A stretch of 64,000 nucleotides of DNA from Pirellulales bacterium. Its GTDB lineage: Bacteria > Planctomycetota > Planctomycetia > Pirellulales > Lacipirellulaceae. A program made the translations under genes and the position numbers. This document shows, in pieces, positions 27,752 to 36,702 of the stretch (the stretch's first letter is position 1; every line of letters starts with the position of its first letter). The stretch spans positions 2,039,353 through 2,103,352 of the forward strand of contig JALHQZ010000001.1 in the NCBI GenBank assembly GCA_022841705.1, written 5' to 3'. The notes below the pieces were generated by a model that made no database searches, was not told the origin of the DNA, and worked only from the letters and a program-made list of their open reading frames with translations.

Positions 27752-28693
27752 ATGCGTGCTTTGCTGCTTGGTTCGCTCACTCCGCTGACCGCTCGCACTG
27801 CGTGGCGCTGGCTCGCAGCGGGGCATGAAATTGGCGAAATCTGGCTCGACGCGAACACTTCCGGCGTGTGGCGGCGCCGCGATCGACGCTTACGCTGGCT
27901 GGCGCCGCAATGGTCGCTGACTGCGGCGGCGCGCCACGGGAAGACCCCCCTTCGTTTCGTCGGACCGCTGCGGCGTGATCCGCAATTGGTGCAGCAGGCG
28001 TGCCGAGCGGGATTTGACTTGGTCATTTCCTCCTGCTTTCCGTTCATTGTTCCGACCGAACTCCTGGCGTGCTTCGGACCGCGAGCAGTAAACCTCCACC
28101 CAGCGCTCTTGCCGCGCTACCGCGGTCCTTGCCCGTTGCCGGCAATTGTTTTTGATGAAGCTTTCTCCGCCGCCGGCGTGACACTGCATGTGATGAGCCC
28201 GCAACTCGATGAAGGCGAGATCATCGCGCAGCAGCCGGTCGCTTGGCCGCGCGATGGCCACTTCCGCACATGGGAAGCCGACCTCGCAGAAGCTTCAGGA
28301 GCGCTGGTCGCCGAAGCGCTGCCGCTATTTCTGCGTGGAGAGCTGGCTGCGACGCCGCAAGCGGGCGCGGCGAGCTACGTCCGCCGATTACCTCCGCGAG
28401 CGCTGGTGCTCGATGAATCAATCGACGTACGCCGCGCGCGCTGGCTGGTGGGTTCCTTGGGCCGCATCATGCCACTGACGGTGGAGCACGCTGGCCAACA
28501 AATCGCCATCGCCGGGGCTGGTTGTGCTTCGCAGCCACGTAGCAATTCCACTCCCATCCGAGTTGGTTGGCGGCGCGTGGAGGTCGATATCGCGGACGCG
28601 CGCCTCTCGCTGCGCCGTTGGGATCGGGTGATCCGCCGCACCGAACGCCTGCGCGAACTGGTAGCTCTTGCGCGCCGCCCGCTAGCGGCGTAG
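27752..28693 (+). CDS. Formyltransferase (Fmt/PurN-like fold)
   Basis: A 313-residue protein. The 10-formyl-tetrahydrofolate transferase signature is clear: AVNLHPALLPRYRGPCPLPA with catalytic Asn and His, and VTLHVMSPQLDEGEIIAQQP with the catalytic Asp. The C-terminal half (about 200-313) is an OB-fold-like extension as in methionyl-tRNA formyltransferase. ATG 27752 is chosen because it follows GAAAGGG and the upstream nucleotidyltransferase stop by 19 bases. A housekeeping Fmt would not normally sit in such an operon, so it may formylate the peptide amine. This is inference. Confidence 0.75.
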   Translation: MRALLLGSLTPLTARTAWRWLAAGHEIGEIWLDANTSGVWRRRDRRLRWLAPQWSLTAAARHGKTPLRFVGPLRRDPQLVQQACRAGFDLVISSCFPFIVPTELLACFGPRAVNLHPALLPRYRGPCPLPAIVFDEAFSAAGVTLHVMSPQLDEGEIIAQQPVAWPRDGHFRTWEADLAEASGALVAEALPLFLRGELAATPQAGAASYVRRLPPRALVLDESIDVRRARWLVGSLGRIMPLTVEHAGQQIAIAGAGCASQPRSNSTPIRVGWRRVEVDIADARLSLRRWDRVIRRTERLRELVALARRPLAA

Positions 28694-28905
28694 TCGCCAT
28701 GAGCAGTTCGAGCAGGATCTCGCCGTTCGCTGCTATCACAGTCAACCAGCTGATCGTTACCTTTTGCCACAGAGCACGCCGCTAGCGGCAATCAGTTGAC
28801 CGGAAACTTCGCAGTGACCCACATTCGCTTGTCGATCTTACCGCTAGAGGATTGATGTTACCCGATCAGCAGGGAGGCTGAATGGGCGGCGATGTCACTT
28901 TTCAT

Positions 28906-29004
28906 AAGGAGCCTGAGATGTCCACGACCTACGAAACCCCTGCCGTCACCGCCGAAGCGAAATTGACCGATGTCACCGGTGCAAGCAAGGTGAGCGGCAG
29001 CTAG
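28906..29004 (+). CDS. Lasso-type leader peptide, copy 1 (28 aa); CDS 28918-29004
   Basis: AAGGAG (28906-28911) precedes ATG 28918. The peptide begins MSTTYETPAVTAEAK, continues LTDVTG and ends ASKVSGS. The leader fits the lasso consensus YxxPxLxxxGxxxxxT: Tyr5, Pro8, Val10, Ala14 in the Gly position, and Thr20 at the expected -2 place. Cleavage after Gly21 would leave a 7-residue core with no Asp or Glu, so no lasso ring can form. It lies 224 bases after the formyltransferase and is duplicated 196 bases downstream. The second Ser (residue 28) is the last residue and a possible kinase target. Confidence 0.75.
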   Translation, partial: KEPEMSTTYETPAVTAEAKLTDVTGASKVSGS

Positions 29005-29101
29005 TGCTTGATCGCACCCGAGACGTGGCTGTGACTGCGTACCAGTTATGATTCGGTCCAGCTTGTAGGGATGCTAGACGGGCGGCAATGGCATTTCTCA
29101 T

Positions 29102-29203
29102 AAGGATTCAAAAATGTCCGCGACGTACGAAACGCCGGCCGTTACGGCCGAAGCGAAATTGACCGATGTCACCGGTGCAATCAAGGTGAGCGGCAGCGGC
29201 TAG
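29102..29203 (+). CDS. Lasso-type leader peptide, copy 2 (29 aa); CDS 29114-29203
   Basis: AAGGA at 29102-29106 precedes ATG 29114. The peptide begins MSATYETPAVTAEAK, then LTDVTG, and ends AIKVSGSG. It is a near copy of the gene 196 bases upstream. The leader half is almost identical even at the DNA level, and the ends differ only by Ser-Ile and one extra Gly. Third-codon changes that keep the amino acid (for example in the Thr, Pro and Val codons) indicate selection on the peptide. The upstream GGGCGGC...CATAAGGA block is also duplicated. Confidence 0.75.
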   Translation, partial: KDSKMSATYETPAVTAEAKLTDVTGAIKVSGSG

Positions 29204-29476
29204 CCGCTGTTGCCTCTAGCATCACAGTGGCATGAGCGAACAGGTGGGGGAGCTCACCATCAATGTTGGCTCAAGGTAAACGCCGCAACGAATGACAATA
29301 ACCCGGGATCGATTGTCCCCAAATTCGCCTGAATGAGGTCACTGCGTCGAACTGGAGATTGACGATAGGGGCGCGCGACCCATCTCCTCAGCTCGGCGCC
29401 CGCTCATGTCGAGGCTTTTTCGCAAACCCAATTGAAGAAACTTGCGGCCTCGCTCCCCGCAGGAAAGGTTGAGCGA
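29204..29476. other. Spacer without recognised gene
   Basis: A 16-base palindrome CAGCGGCTAGCCGCTG (29194-29209) spans the stop of the second leader peptide. Beyond it I see no third leader copy, no clear terminator and no gene. Confidence 0.4.
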
Positions 29477-30574
29477 TTAGCGCGTAGCGTTAAGGATGCC
29501 TGAGACATCTACCATCGAGACTTCGATCCAGTCGCGCGTGCGATTACAGACAACGTAGAGAATCCCGTCGCGGTAAATCGCGCCGGGGTACTCCCAACCT
29601 GGACGATCCTCGCTCTTGAAATTGGACCACCACACCGGCTTGATTTGCTCCCATCGCACGAGGTAATTGTCGTCGAAGATCCAACCGTCGCGGCTGCGGG
29701 CAAGGACGAGTTCCATTCGACTGCCAGGGACTGGGTTCAGCAAGCATCAGACCGATCCATCGGGGAATCGACCGAACTCCCTGTTGCTGGGGCTATCTGG
29801 GAAATCGGGCTGACGCCGAAGCGTGCTCCAGGATTTGCCTTTGTCACGTCTAACGGTGTGCCAAATACATGGGCCGCAGCGGATCGTTCCATATAGGACT
29901 CCATCGGGGCCTTCGTATCCCCCAGGTTCGCCGACGTCTGGGCAGCCACCGGGATCGATCCGATTCAAAGACCAGTCTGCAAGGTTGGCGGGGTCGGAGG
30001 TGATCGGGAACTGCGGCGACCCTTCGCCGATACCCCAGGCCATTCGGCGGCCATCGCTCAATCGGTCGAAACTCTTATTGCTGGACATCATTCGTCGACA
30101 TCGCGGAGGGCTTCAGCAGACAGCCTTTCCCAATTCTTGCCGTCGACTGTTCTAAAGACCGCGTTGCCACCCCACATGGGGAGTGCCTCATCGGTTTGGT
30201 TCCAACCACGCGGAATAATCGTCTCCGATCCCGGCGGCTGCACGGCGGGTGACCAAGCTTCCGCATCCATCGATGCAGAAAGCAAACCTCCTTAGGGCGC
30301 GGGGCCCCACTGTGGGGGACGTGTTCCACGCGACCTAGAATCGGCCCTTCCAGTGCTCGATCATCGCATTGTGGTGGTAGATGTTATCACCATCTCCCCG
30401 TGGGCGATGGATAACGTGCCGGGTTGACGACAGCGGAGGTAAGTCGCGGATATTGCCAGGCGCACGTAGGACGAACTCGAGCTAAGTCGCGGACCGAGGA
30501 TTGGTCTCAGCAGCCATCAGCAGCGCGGGCAGAGTCAATTGCCAAGCGCAACAATCCCATCGAATCGCCTGCAT
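29477..30574 (-). pseudogene. Exo-sialidase-like protein, multiply disrupted
   Basis: The minus strand holds a broken gene for a sialidase-type beta-propeller protein. It starts MQAIRWDCCAWQLTLPALLM (signal-like) at 30574, with TAG at 30484-30482. It continues in frame through GDNIYHHNAMIEHWKGRF, where TAG at 30337-30335 replaces Tyr before VAWNTSP. The frame then shifts to LLSASMDAEAWSPAVQPPG, shifts near 30090 to SSNKSFDRLSDGRRMAWGIG, and shifts again near 29745 to NPVPGSRMELVLARSRDGW, ending in SMVDVSGILNATR. At least two stops and three frameshifts make it non-functional. Confidence 0.75.
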
Positions 30575-30590
30575 GTGTTAGTTCCTAAGC

Positions 30591-31301
30591 GTGCAAAAGG
30601 GCAAACGAAACCGCAGACGGCATTTCACTCTTTCACGATTTCCAGCATGGCGAAAGCTCGCCACGTTTTCCAGGCACACTTTGTTGCGACCACAGCAGGG
30701 TGATTTTTCTCCACCATCCACCGGATTCGTCGGGACGAAGGCTCTGATGCTCGTGCTGCCGGAAATTTGGCGCGAGGCTCTTGCGCTGAAACTGCAGCCT
30801 CAGGAAGAGTTTCCCGGCTGGCTTTTTTCAATCAATCATGGAGCAACCAGCATTTGGGAGCGCTGAGATAGCTGGACCCCGGACAAGGGCTTTCACGACC
30901 CCGGCCTGAATTCGTTCGCGCACCACTCGTTCGGCGCCGTTTACGACTGGATGGCGGAAAATTTGGGCGGCATTCGTTCCGACGGGTCCTCCTATGGTAA
31001 ACTTATCATGCAGCGAACCTTTCATCCGCAGCTTGAATATTATCATGTGCGATACAACAGCATCCGTGGGCCCACTGCGACGGGGTGGCGATTTGTTGGT
31101 GTCCGCCGCGAACTGACCGTTGAAATCCCCACGAACGCCGCGGGGACGCTCAAGCTCGTGGGTGTCAAAGCAAAGGAGTTGCCCGTCGATGGTAAATCAC
31201 TCCAAGCAAGCGGACTCGCGGGCACCCTGTCGCCGGATACAACTTCGACGGCGGTTGTTCCTTTGCTGTCGGGTAAGTACCAGTTTAGGATGCCTAAGTA
31301 G
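30591..31301 (+). pseudogene. GH78 alpha-L-rhamnosidase C-terminal fragment with internal stop
   Basis: From about 30715 the frame reads TGFVGTKALMLVLPEIWREA and EEFPGWLFSINHGATSIWER, the conserved (alpha/alpha)6 barrel end of GH78 rhamnosidases. TGA at 30864-30866 replaces the Trp of the IWERWDSW motif. The same frame continues DSWTPDKGFHDPGLNSFAHH, SFGAVYDWMAENLGGIRSDG and a C-terminal beta domain, to a stop at 31301. The N-terminal two thirds of the enzyme are missing. Point nonsense plus truncation indicates a pseudogene. Confidence 0.75.
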
Positions 31302-31361
31302 CCCTGACAGGCTTACCACGACTGAGCGAAGGAGATCGTCGCGCGCAGCGCAGAGGCAGTT

Positions 31362-34300
31362 ATGGAACAGCATTTGAAATCGGCGATCTCCAATTCCGCT
31401 CGGGTAATGCGGTTACAGCGTGGCGGCTTGGTGGCGTGTTGCTTGGGGCTCGGAGCGGCGGTCGTCGCGCTGGGGTGGAGTACTGCGCCTGCCGCCGGCG
31501 AGGAAATCGTTTTCAGCCGCGATGTGTTGCCGATCTTGTCGGCCAACTGCTTCGCTTGCCATGGTCCTGACCATGCTGGCCGGCAAGCGGACCTGCGATT
31601 CGACGAGCGCCAAGGAGCCGTTGACCTTGGCGCCATCGTCCCGGGAAGTCCGGACGAGAGCGAAATGATGCGGCGGATTCATTCTTCCGACGAGGACGAA
31701 GTAATGCCTCCCCCGGTGACGAAGAAGTCGCTCAGCGCGGCTCAGAAAGACACGCTCGAAAAGTGGATTCGCGCGGGGGCGGAGTATCAGCCGCACTGGT
31801 CCTTCGTGCCACCGGTCAAAGCACCGGCTGCCTCAGCACCTTCGAGAGCAGACCAAAATCCGATCGACCGGCTGATCGCTGCTCGCCTCAAGGCGGAGAA
31901 GATGGCGCCGACCGCTGAAGCGGATCGCAGGTCGCTGATTCGGCGCGTGACCTTGGACCTCACCGGACTTCCTCCAACGGCGGGCGAGGTCGAACAGTTC
32001 GTCAACGATCGTCGCCCGAAGGCTTACGAGGCGCTGGTTGATCGGCTCTTGGCGAGTCCCCATTATGGCGAGCGAATGGCGCTGGAATGGCTCGACGCGG
32101 CGCGTTACGCCGACACCAACGGCTACTCAATCGATGGGGGACGGCACATGTGGTTGTGGCGAGATTGGGTCATCCACGCTTTCAACTCCAACTTGCCCTA
32201 CGACGACTTTCTCGTGGATCAACTCGCCGGTGACTTGCTGCCCGAACATACCGATTCGCAGCTAATCGCCACGGGATTCATGCGTAACAACATGGTGACG
32301 CATGAGGGAGGGACCATTCCCGAGGAAAATCTCACGAACTACAACGCCGACCGCGTGAAAACGTATGGCGAAGCGATTCTCGGACTCACGCTGGGTTGCG
32401 CTCAATGCCACGATCATAAATACGACCCCCTTACCCAGCGCGACTACTTCCAGCTGTTCGCGTACTTCAACACCGCCAGCGATGTGGGCCTGGACGGCGA
32501 CGGGGGAAACAACCCCCGGCCGATCGCTTCGTTCAAAACCGTGCTGCAATCCGAAGACATCGCCAAATTGCAAGAGCGGATTACAAAGCTCCAGCAATCG
32601 CTCGACACTCCGAATCTTGAAGACCTAGCGGGGTGGGAACAACGGCGCCTCGACCAACTCGACGAGCGCGGAAGGGACTTCGAGCTCCACCAAGTCAAGC
32701 TCCTCAAGGTCAGCACGCCCAATAGTGGGTCGGGTTTTGAGATTGAGGGCAACGCGGTCGTCATCTCCAGCCCTCCCGGGCTTGCGGCGTATGATATTCT
32801 CCTTGAGATGCCGAGGACCGCGAAGCCGATTTCAGGATTTCGCGTCGTATTCAAACGGGTCGCCAACGCGCCGGGTGGCGGTGTAGGGTACGGGGTCAGT
32901 CCTGTGGCAGAACCGACAGGCGAGCCGCCCGCGCCAGGGACCTTTCTCTTAACGGCGGTCTCGCTCAGCGCCGACCCCGTGCCAGGCGATCAAGTCAACC
33001 TCAGTCGTCTGCAAGAGATTAAACAAGTCACCGCGAGCTCATGGCTTCCTGGCTATCGGCCCGAGGAGGTCCTTGACCTCCGTAGTGAAAATGGGTGGAG
33101 CCCGGACGTCCGCCACGACGAAAGCCCTTGTCTGACGGCCAATTTGGCGACGCCCGTTTCGACTGCCGACTCTCCCTACGCGACGGTTCAACTCAATTTC
33201 GGCAATGGTGGATCGTTGATTGCGGCCCATGCTGAAATCTTCGCCGTGACCGGAGTCGACGACGGGACCGACATGCCCGAGGAAGTGATTGCGGCGCTAC
33301 GCACACCGCGCTCGTCACGGAATGAAGCGCAAACGCGATTGGTGGCCCAGTATTTTGCCGACCATGCCGAGGAGACGGCGCTGCTGCAAGCCCAGTTAGC
33401 GAATGCCCGCGAGCGCCTGGCCGCTTTCACGCAGTCGTTCCCCACGATGGTGATGAACGAGGCGGCCCAACCGCGTGAAACCTACATTTTGAACCGCGGC
33501 GACTACGCCCAACCGACAGAGAAAGTGGTGCCCGGCGTCCCGGCGGCGCTTCCGCCGCTGCCCCCCGGAGCGCCGGCCAACCGGCTTGGCTTAGCCCAAT
33601 GGACCGTCATGCCGGAGAATCCGCTCACGGCTAGGGTGGCGGTGAACCGGATCTGGAAAATCTTCTTTGGGACGGGAATTGTCGCCTCCCCGGCGAACTT
33701 CGGGGCGCAAGGCGATTGGCCCAGCCATCCCGAATTGCTCGACACGCTGGCGGTCGACTTCCGCGAACACGAGTGGGACGTCAAGCGGCTGGTCCGCATG
33801 ATTGTCACGTCGGCCCCCTATCGTCGAGATTCGGCGACGACCAGCGACATGCTCACGCGCGACCCCGCCAACCAACTGTTAGCGCGGGGCCCTCGCTTCC
33901 GCTTGCCAGCGGAGTTCATCCGCGACGCCGCGCTGGCGAGTAGCGGGTTACTCGTCGACTGGGTCGGTGGTCCGAGTGTGAATCCCTATGCCCCCGGCGA
34001 TCTGTGGCGCGAAGTGAGTCACTACGGCAGCACCCCGGCGACTTCGCAAACTTTTGTTCAGGATCATGGTGAAAAGCTCTACCGCCGCTCGCTCTACACC
34101 TATTGGAAACGGACAGCGCCTCCGCCAAACCTGACGGCCTTCGATGCGCCGAATCGCGAGACCTGTACGGTCGCCCGATCGGTCACCACCACGCCGCTCC
34201 AATCGCTCGTCATGCTGAACGATGTGCAATTCGTTGAGGCGGCCCGCGCGCTCGCGGAACGGATGTTGCGAGCGGATGAGGACGACGGCGAACGTGTGCG

Positions 34301-34535
34301 CTGGGCGTTTCGTGAATGCTTGTCGCGCGACGCAACGCCGGCTGAGCTGGAAGTTGTCGAGCGCCTGTTGCAGCGCGAACGCGATCATTACACGGCCGAT
34401 TCGGCCGCCGCGATCAAACTGCTGTCGGTGGGGGAGTCGCCCCGCAATGAAACGATTGCGCTCGCCGAGCACGCCGCCTGGACCCAAGCGGCGGCGCTAG
34501 TACTTAATCTGAGCGAATTTGTGACTCGTAATTAG
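31362..34535 (+). CDS. PSD1 protein: cytochrome c-like, DUF1549 and DUF1553 domains
   Basis: A 1057-residue secreted protein. A hydrophobic signal segment (about 20-46) is followed by a planctomycete cytochrome c-like motif ANCFACHGPDH (C63, C66, H67). DUF1549 follows from about residue 165 (NPIDRLIAARLKAEKMAPTA and RRVTLDLTGLPPT), with a second conserved CxxCH, CAQCHDHKYDP, near residue 348. After an insert rich in beta sequence, DUF1553 occupies about 720-1040 (NPLTARVAVNRIWKIFFGTG and SHPELLDTLAVDF). The biochemical role of PSD1 proteins is not established. It is nine bases upstream of a DUF1501 gene, the usual partner. Confidence 0.9.
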   Translation: MEQHLKSAISNSARVMRLQRGGLVACCLGLGAAVVALGWSTAPAAGEEIVFSRDVLPILSANCFACHGPDHAGRQADLRFDERQGAVDLGAIVPGSPDESEMMRRIHSSDEDEVMPPPVTKKSLSAAQKDTLEKWIRAGAEYQPHWSFVPPVKAPAASAPSRADQNPIDRLIAARLKAEKMAPTAEADRRSLIRRVTLDLTGLPPTAGEVEQFVNDRRPKAYEALVDRLLASPHYGERMALEWLDAARYADTNGYSIDGGRHMWLWRDWVIHAFNSNLPYDDFLVDQLAGDLLPEHTDSQLIATGFMRNNMVTHEGGTIPEENLTNYNADRVKTYGEAILGLTLGCAQCHDHKYDPLTQRDYFQLFAYFNTASDVGLDGDGGNNPRPIASFKTVLQSEDIAKLQERITKLQQSLDTPNLEDLAGWEQRRLDQLDERGRDFELHQVKLLKVSTPNSGSGFEIEGNAVVISSPPGLAAYDILLEMPRTAKPISGFRVVFKRVANAPGGGVGYGVSPVAEPTGEPPAPGTFLLTAVSLSADPVPGDQVNLSRLQEIKQVTASSWLPGYRPEEVLDLRSENGWSPDVRHDESPCLTANLATPVSTADSPYATVQLNFGNGGSLIAAHAEIFAVTGVDDGTDMPEEVIAALRTPRSSRNEAQTRLVAQYFADHAEETALLQAQLANARERLAAFTQSFPTMVMNEAAQPRETYILNRGDYAQPTEKVVPGVPAALPPLPPGAPANRLGLAQWTVMPENPLTARVAVNRIWKIFFGTGIVASPANFGAQGDWPSHPELLDTLAVDFREHEWDVKRLVRMIVTSAPYRRDSATTSDMLTRDPANQLLARGPRFRLPAEFIRDAALASSGLLVDWVGGPSVNPYAPGDLWREVSHYGSTPATSQTFVQDHGEKLYRRSLYTYWKRTAPPPNLTAFDAPNRETCTVARSVTTTPLQSLVMLNDVQFVEAARALAERMLRADEDDGERVRWAFRECLSRDATPAELEVVERLLQRERDHYTADSAAAIKLLSVGESPRNETIALAEHAAWTQAAALVLNLSEFVTRN

Positions 34536-34544
34536 AGAACCCCT

Positions 34545-36026
34545 ATGTCCGATGCTGCTTTTGATCACAGCCAAGCGCTCAATCGACGTCGATTCCTCGG
34601 CTCTTCGACCTGCAGCATGGGGCAGATAGCGCTAGCGTCCCTGCTGGGCGGCCCGTTGGGCGCACAGCTCCCGGCGCGCAGTTTCGCGGCCTCTTCGGCG
34701 GATCCTCTGCTGCCGAAGTTGCCGCATTTTGCGCCCAAAGCTAAACGCGTGTTGTGCTTGTTTCAATCGGGCGGTTTTTCGCACGTCGATCTGTTTGACT
34801 ACAAGGCGGACCTTGCCAAGCGCAACGGGCAAGAACTGCCGGCATCCGTGAAGGGGACGCAGCGCATCACGGGAATGACGAGCGGCCAAGCTGCCTTCCC
34901 GGTTGTGGCGCCCATATGGCCCGGGCGGCGCTGCGGAGAGAGTGGGCACTGGCTGAGCAACCTGCTCCCGCACTTGCAGACCGTGGCCGATGACCTGTGC
35001 ATCGTGAAATCGCTCAATACGGAGGCGATCAACCACGACCCCGGCATTACCTGGATGAACACGGGCAACCAACAGCCTGGTTACGCCAGCATGGGGGCGT
35101 GGGTGAGCTACGGCCTGGGCAGCATGAACGAGGATCTGCCAGCGTTTATCGCCATGATCTCGCAAGGGACCGGGAAGAATCCCGACCAGCCGCTGTTCAG
35201 TCGGCTGTGGGGGAGCGGTTTCCTGCCGTCTTCGCATCAGGGGGTCGCCTTGCGCGCGGGGGCCAGTCCGGTGCTCTACCTCAATGACCCGCCGGGGGTC
35301 ACGCGTCCCCAACGCCGAGACTTTCTCGACGATCTTCGGCAGCTTAATGAGTTGCACGGCCAGGTTACCGGCGACCCCGAAACGGCGACGCGAATCAAAG
35401 CCTACGAAATGGCGTATCGCATGCAAGTTTCAGTGCCGGAACTCACCGACCTCGGCAGCGAATCGACGGCCACGCTCGAGAGCTACGGCCCGGACGTGAA
35501 GAAACCAGGAACCTATGCCGCCAATTGCGTGCTCGCCCGGCGGCTGCTGGAGCGCGGCGTTCGGTTTGTTCAACTGTTCCACCGTGGCTGGGATCAACAC
35601 ATCGCGATCTCACGCCAACTTCCGAATCAATGTCGAGATGTCGACCAGCCGACCGCAGCGCTCATCAACGATCTCAAGCTTCGGGGAATGCTCGAGGACA
35701 CTTTGGTGCTGTTCGTCACCGAGTTTGGTCGCACTGTCTTTAGCCAAGGGGACATCGGCAGCCCCGCAGCGGGACGGGACCATCACGGTCGATCGTTCAC
35801 CATCTGGATGGCCGGCGGCGGTATTCGCCCGGGCATGGAGTTCGGCAAGACCGACGACTACTGCTACAACATTGTCGAAAGCCCAGTGCATGTGCGCGAC
35901 CTTCATGCAACACTGCTCCATATGTTGGGGATCGACCACGAGCAATTCACCTACCCCTTTCGCGGGCTTGATGCACGCCTGTCTGGCGTTGAACCTGCGC
36001 GAGTGGTTCATGAGATTCTGACCTAG
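34545..36026 (+). CDS. DUF1501 protein with Tat signal
   Basis: A 493-residue protein of the DUF1501 family, distantly related to the alkaline phosphatase/sulfatase superfamily. The N-terminus has a twin-arginine signal (NRRRFLGSSTC) and a hydrophobic segment. Family features include KAKRVLCLFQSGGFSHVDLF near the N-terminus and RDHHGRSFTIWMAGGGIRPG, then VHVRDLHATLLHMLGIDHEQ and FTYPFRGLDARLSGV at the end. It follows the PSD1 gene by nine bases. Function unknown; periplasmic location is inferred from the Tat signal. Confidence 0.92.
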   Translation: MSDAAFDHSQALNRRRFLGSSTCSMGQIALASLLGGPLGAQLPARSFAASSADPLLPKLPHFAPKAKRVLCLFQSGGFSHVDLFDYKADLAKRNGQELPASVKGTQRITGMTSGQAAFPVVAPIWPGRRCGESGHWLSNLLPHLQTVADDLCIVKSLNTEAINHDPGITWMNTGNQQPGYASMGAWVSYGLGSMNEDLPAFIAMISQGTGKNPDQPLFSRLWGSGFLPSSHQGVALRAGASPVLYLNDPPGVTRPQRRDFLDDLRQLNELHGQVTGDPETATRIKAYEMAYRMQVSVPELTDLGSESTATLESYGPDVKKPGTYAANCVLARRLLERGVRFVQLFHRGWDQHIAISRQLPNQCRDVDQPTAALINDLKLRGMLEDTLVLFVTEFGRTVFSQGDIGSPAAGRDHHGRSFTIWMAGGGIRPGMEFGKTDDYCYNIVESPVHVRDLHATLLHMLGIDHEQFTYPFRGLDARLSGVEPARVVHEILT

Positions 36027-36075
36027 TACGAGCCCTCCGCGGCGACGGATCGGCGCCGATGGCCATTAGAAATGG

Positions 36076-36468
36076 ATGCACGTGCATTTTCCGGTCGCAG
36101 GGGTCGCGGTCGCGGGTATCGACGCCGGCGAGGCCTATGGCAGTTCCCAAGGCCGAAAGTTATTCGATGCGCTCTACGACGAACTCACAACCAAGCAAGG
36201 TTACGCCATGCGTCCCTGCCTGTTTGGGCGCAGTCGAGGCGGTTTATGGGTTTCCAGTTGGGCGGCCGACCACCCTGATCGGATCACCGGCATCAATGGC
36301 ATCTATCCGGCGTTCGATCTAACGACCTATCCGGGGATCGAGACCGCCACGCCCGCCTATAAGCTTTCGCCAACCCAACTTTCGGAGGCGCTCAATCAAT
36401 GCAATCCCATTAAACGAGTTGAGCTACTCGCCAAGGCGCGCATTCGCGAATCACATCGATGTTTTTGA
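36076..36468 (+). pseudogene. Alpha/beta hydrolase fragment
   Basis: The frame reads HVHFPVAGVAVAGIDAGEAY, then KLFDALYDELTTKQGYAMRP, CLFGRSRGGLWVSSWAADHP and DRITGINGIYPAFDLTTYPG. GRSRG is the nucleophile elbow of alpha/beta hydrolases (Ser in GxSxG). The N-terminal strands and the Asp/His part after KRVELLAKARI are missing. At 36443 the sequence switches into a copy of the beta-grasp gene found at 41.5 kb, so the 3' part was replaced by recombination. Confidence 0.75.
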
Positions 36469-36631
36469 AGGAAAGACCGTCAAGCAATTCTTCGCGGAGA
36501 AAGTCCCGCACGGGCGGGCCTAAGAATATCTGATTCGCGTCAACCGCCAAGCGGCCGCCGCGGCCCAAGTACTGTGCCACGGCGACCGGATCAGCATCAC
36601 CCCCACCAAGATTGAAGGCGCCGCGGCGTAG
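36443..36631 (+). pseudogene. Beta-grasp (MoaD/ThiS-like) protein, broken copy
   Basis: Starting at 36443 (TTCGCGAATCAC...) the sequence matches the intact gene at 41575-41763: [26 protein letters not shown], then TAA at 36521-36523, then [20 protein letters not shown] and [15 protein letters not shown] to TAG 36629. The first 12 codons are replaced by the hydrolase fragment, and one stop breaks the rest (Gln or similar to TAA). It keeps its terminator. Confidence 0.75.
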
Positions 36632-36661
36632 CGTCTCACATTGGGTGATGCGTTGTGTTGG

Positions 36662-36702
36662 GCCGGGGCGGGTTTTACTCGTGAAGCCCGCTCTGGCTTT
36701 TT
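36662..36702 (+). terminator. Intrinsic terminator of the beta-grasp pseudogene
   Basis: GCCGGGGCGGGTTT (36662-36675) pairs over 14 positions, with three G-U pairs, to AAGCCCGCTCTGGC (36684-36697), followed by TTTTT. The loop is 8 bases. It is nearly identical to the terminator at 41796-41837. Confidence 0.85.

Noticed and set aside
28699..28785. A 28-codon frame (MSSSSRISPFAAITVNQLIV...) just after the formyltransferase, considered as a third precursor peptide
   Set aside because: It lacks the YxxPxL leader pattern and any resemblance to the two duplicated leaders.
23860..31301. Idea that repeated in-frame TAG/TGA stops reflect recoding
   Set aside because: Intact neighbours use TAA, TAG and TGA as normal stops, and the affected genes also have deletions or frameshifts, so gene decay is the simpler explanation.
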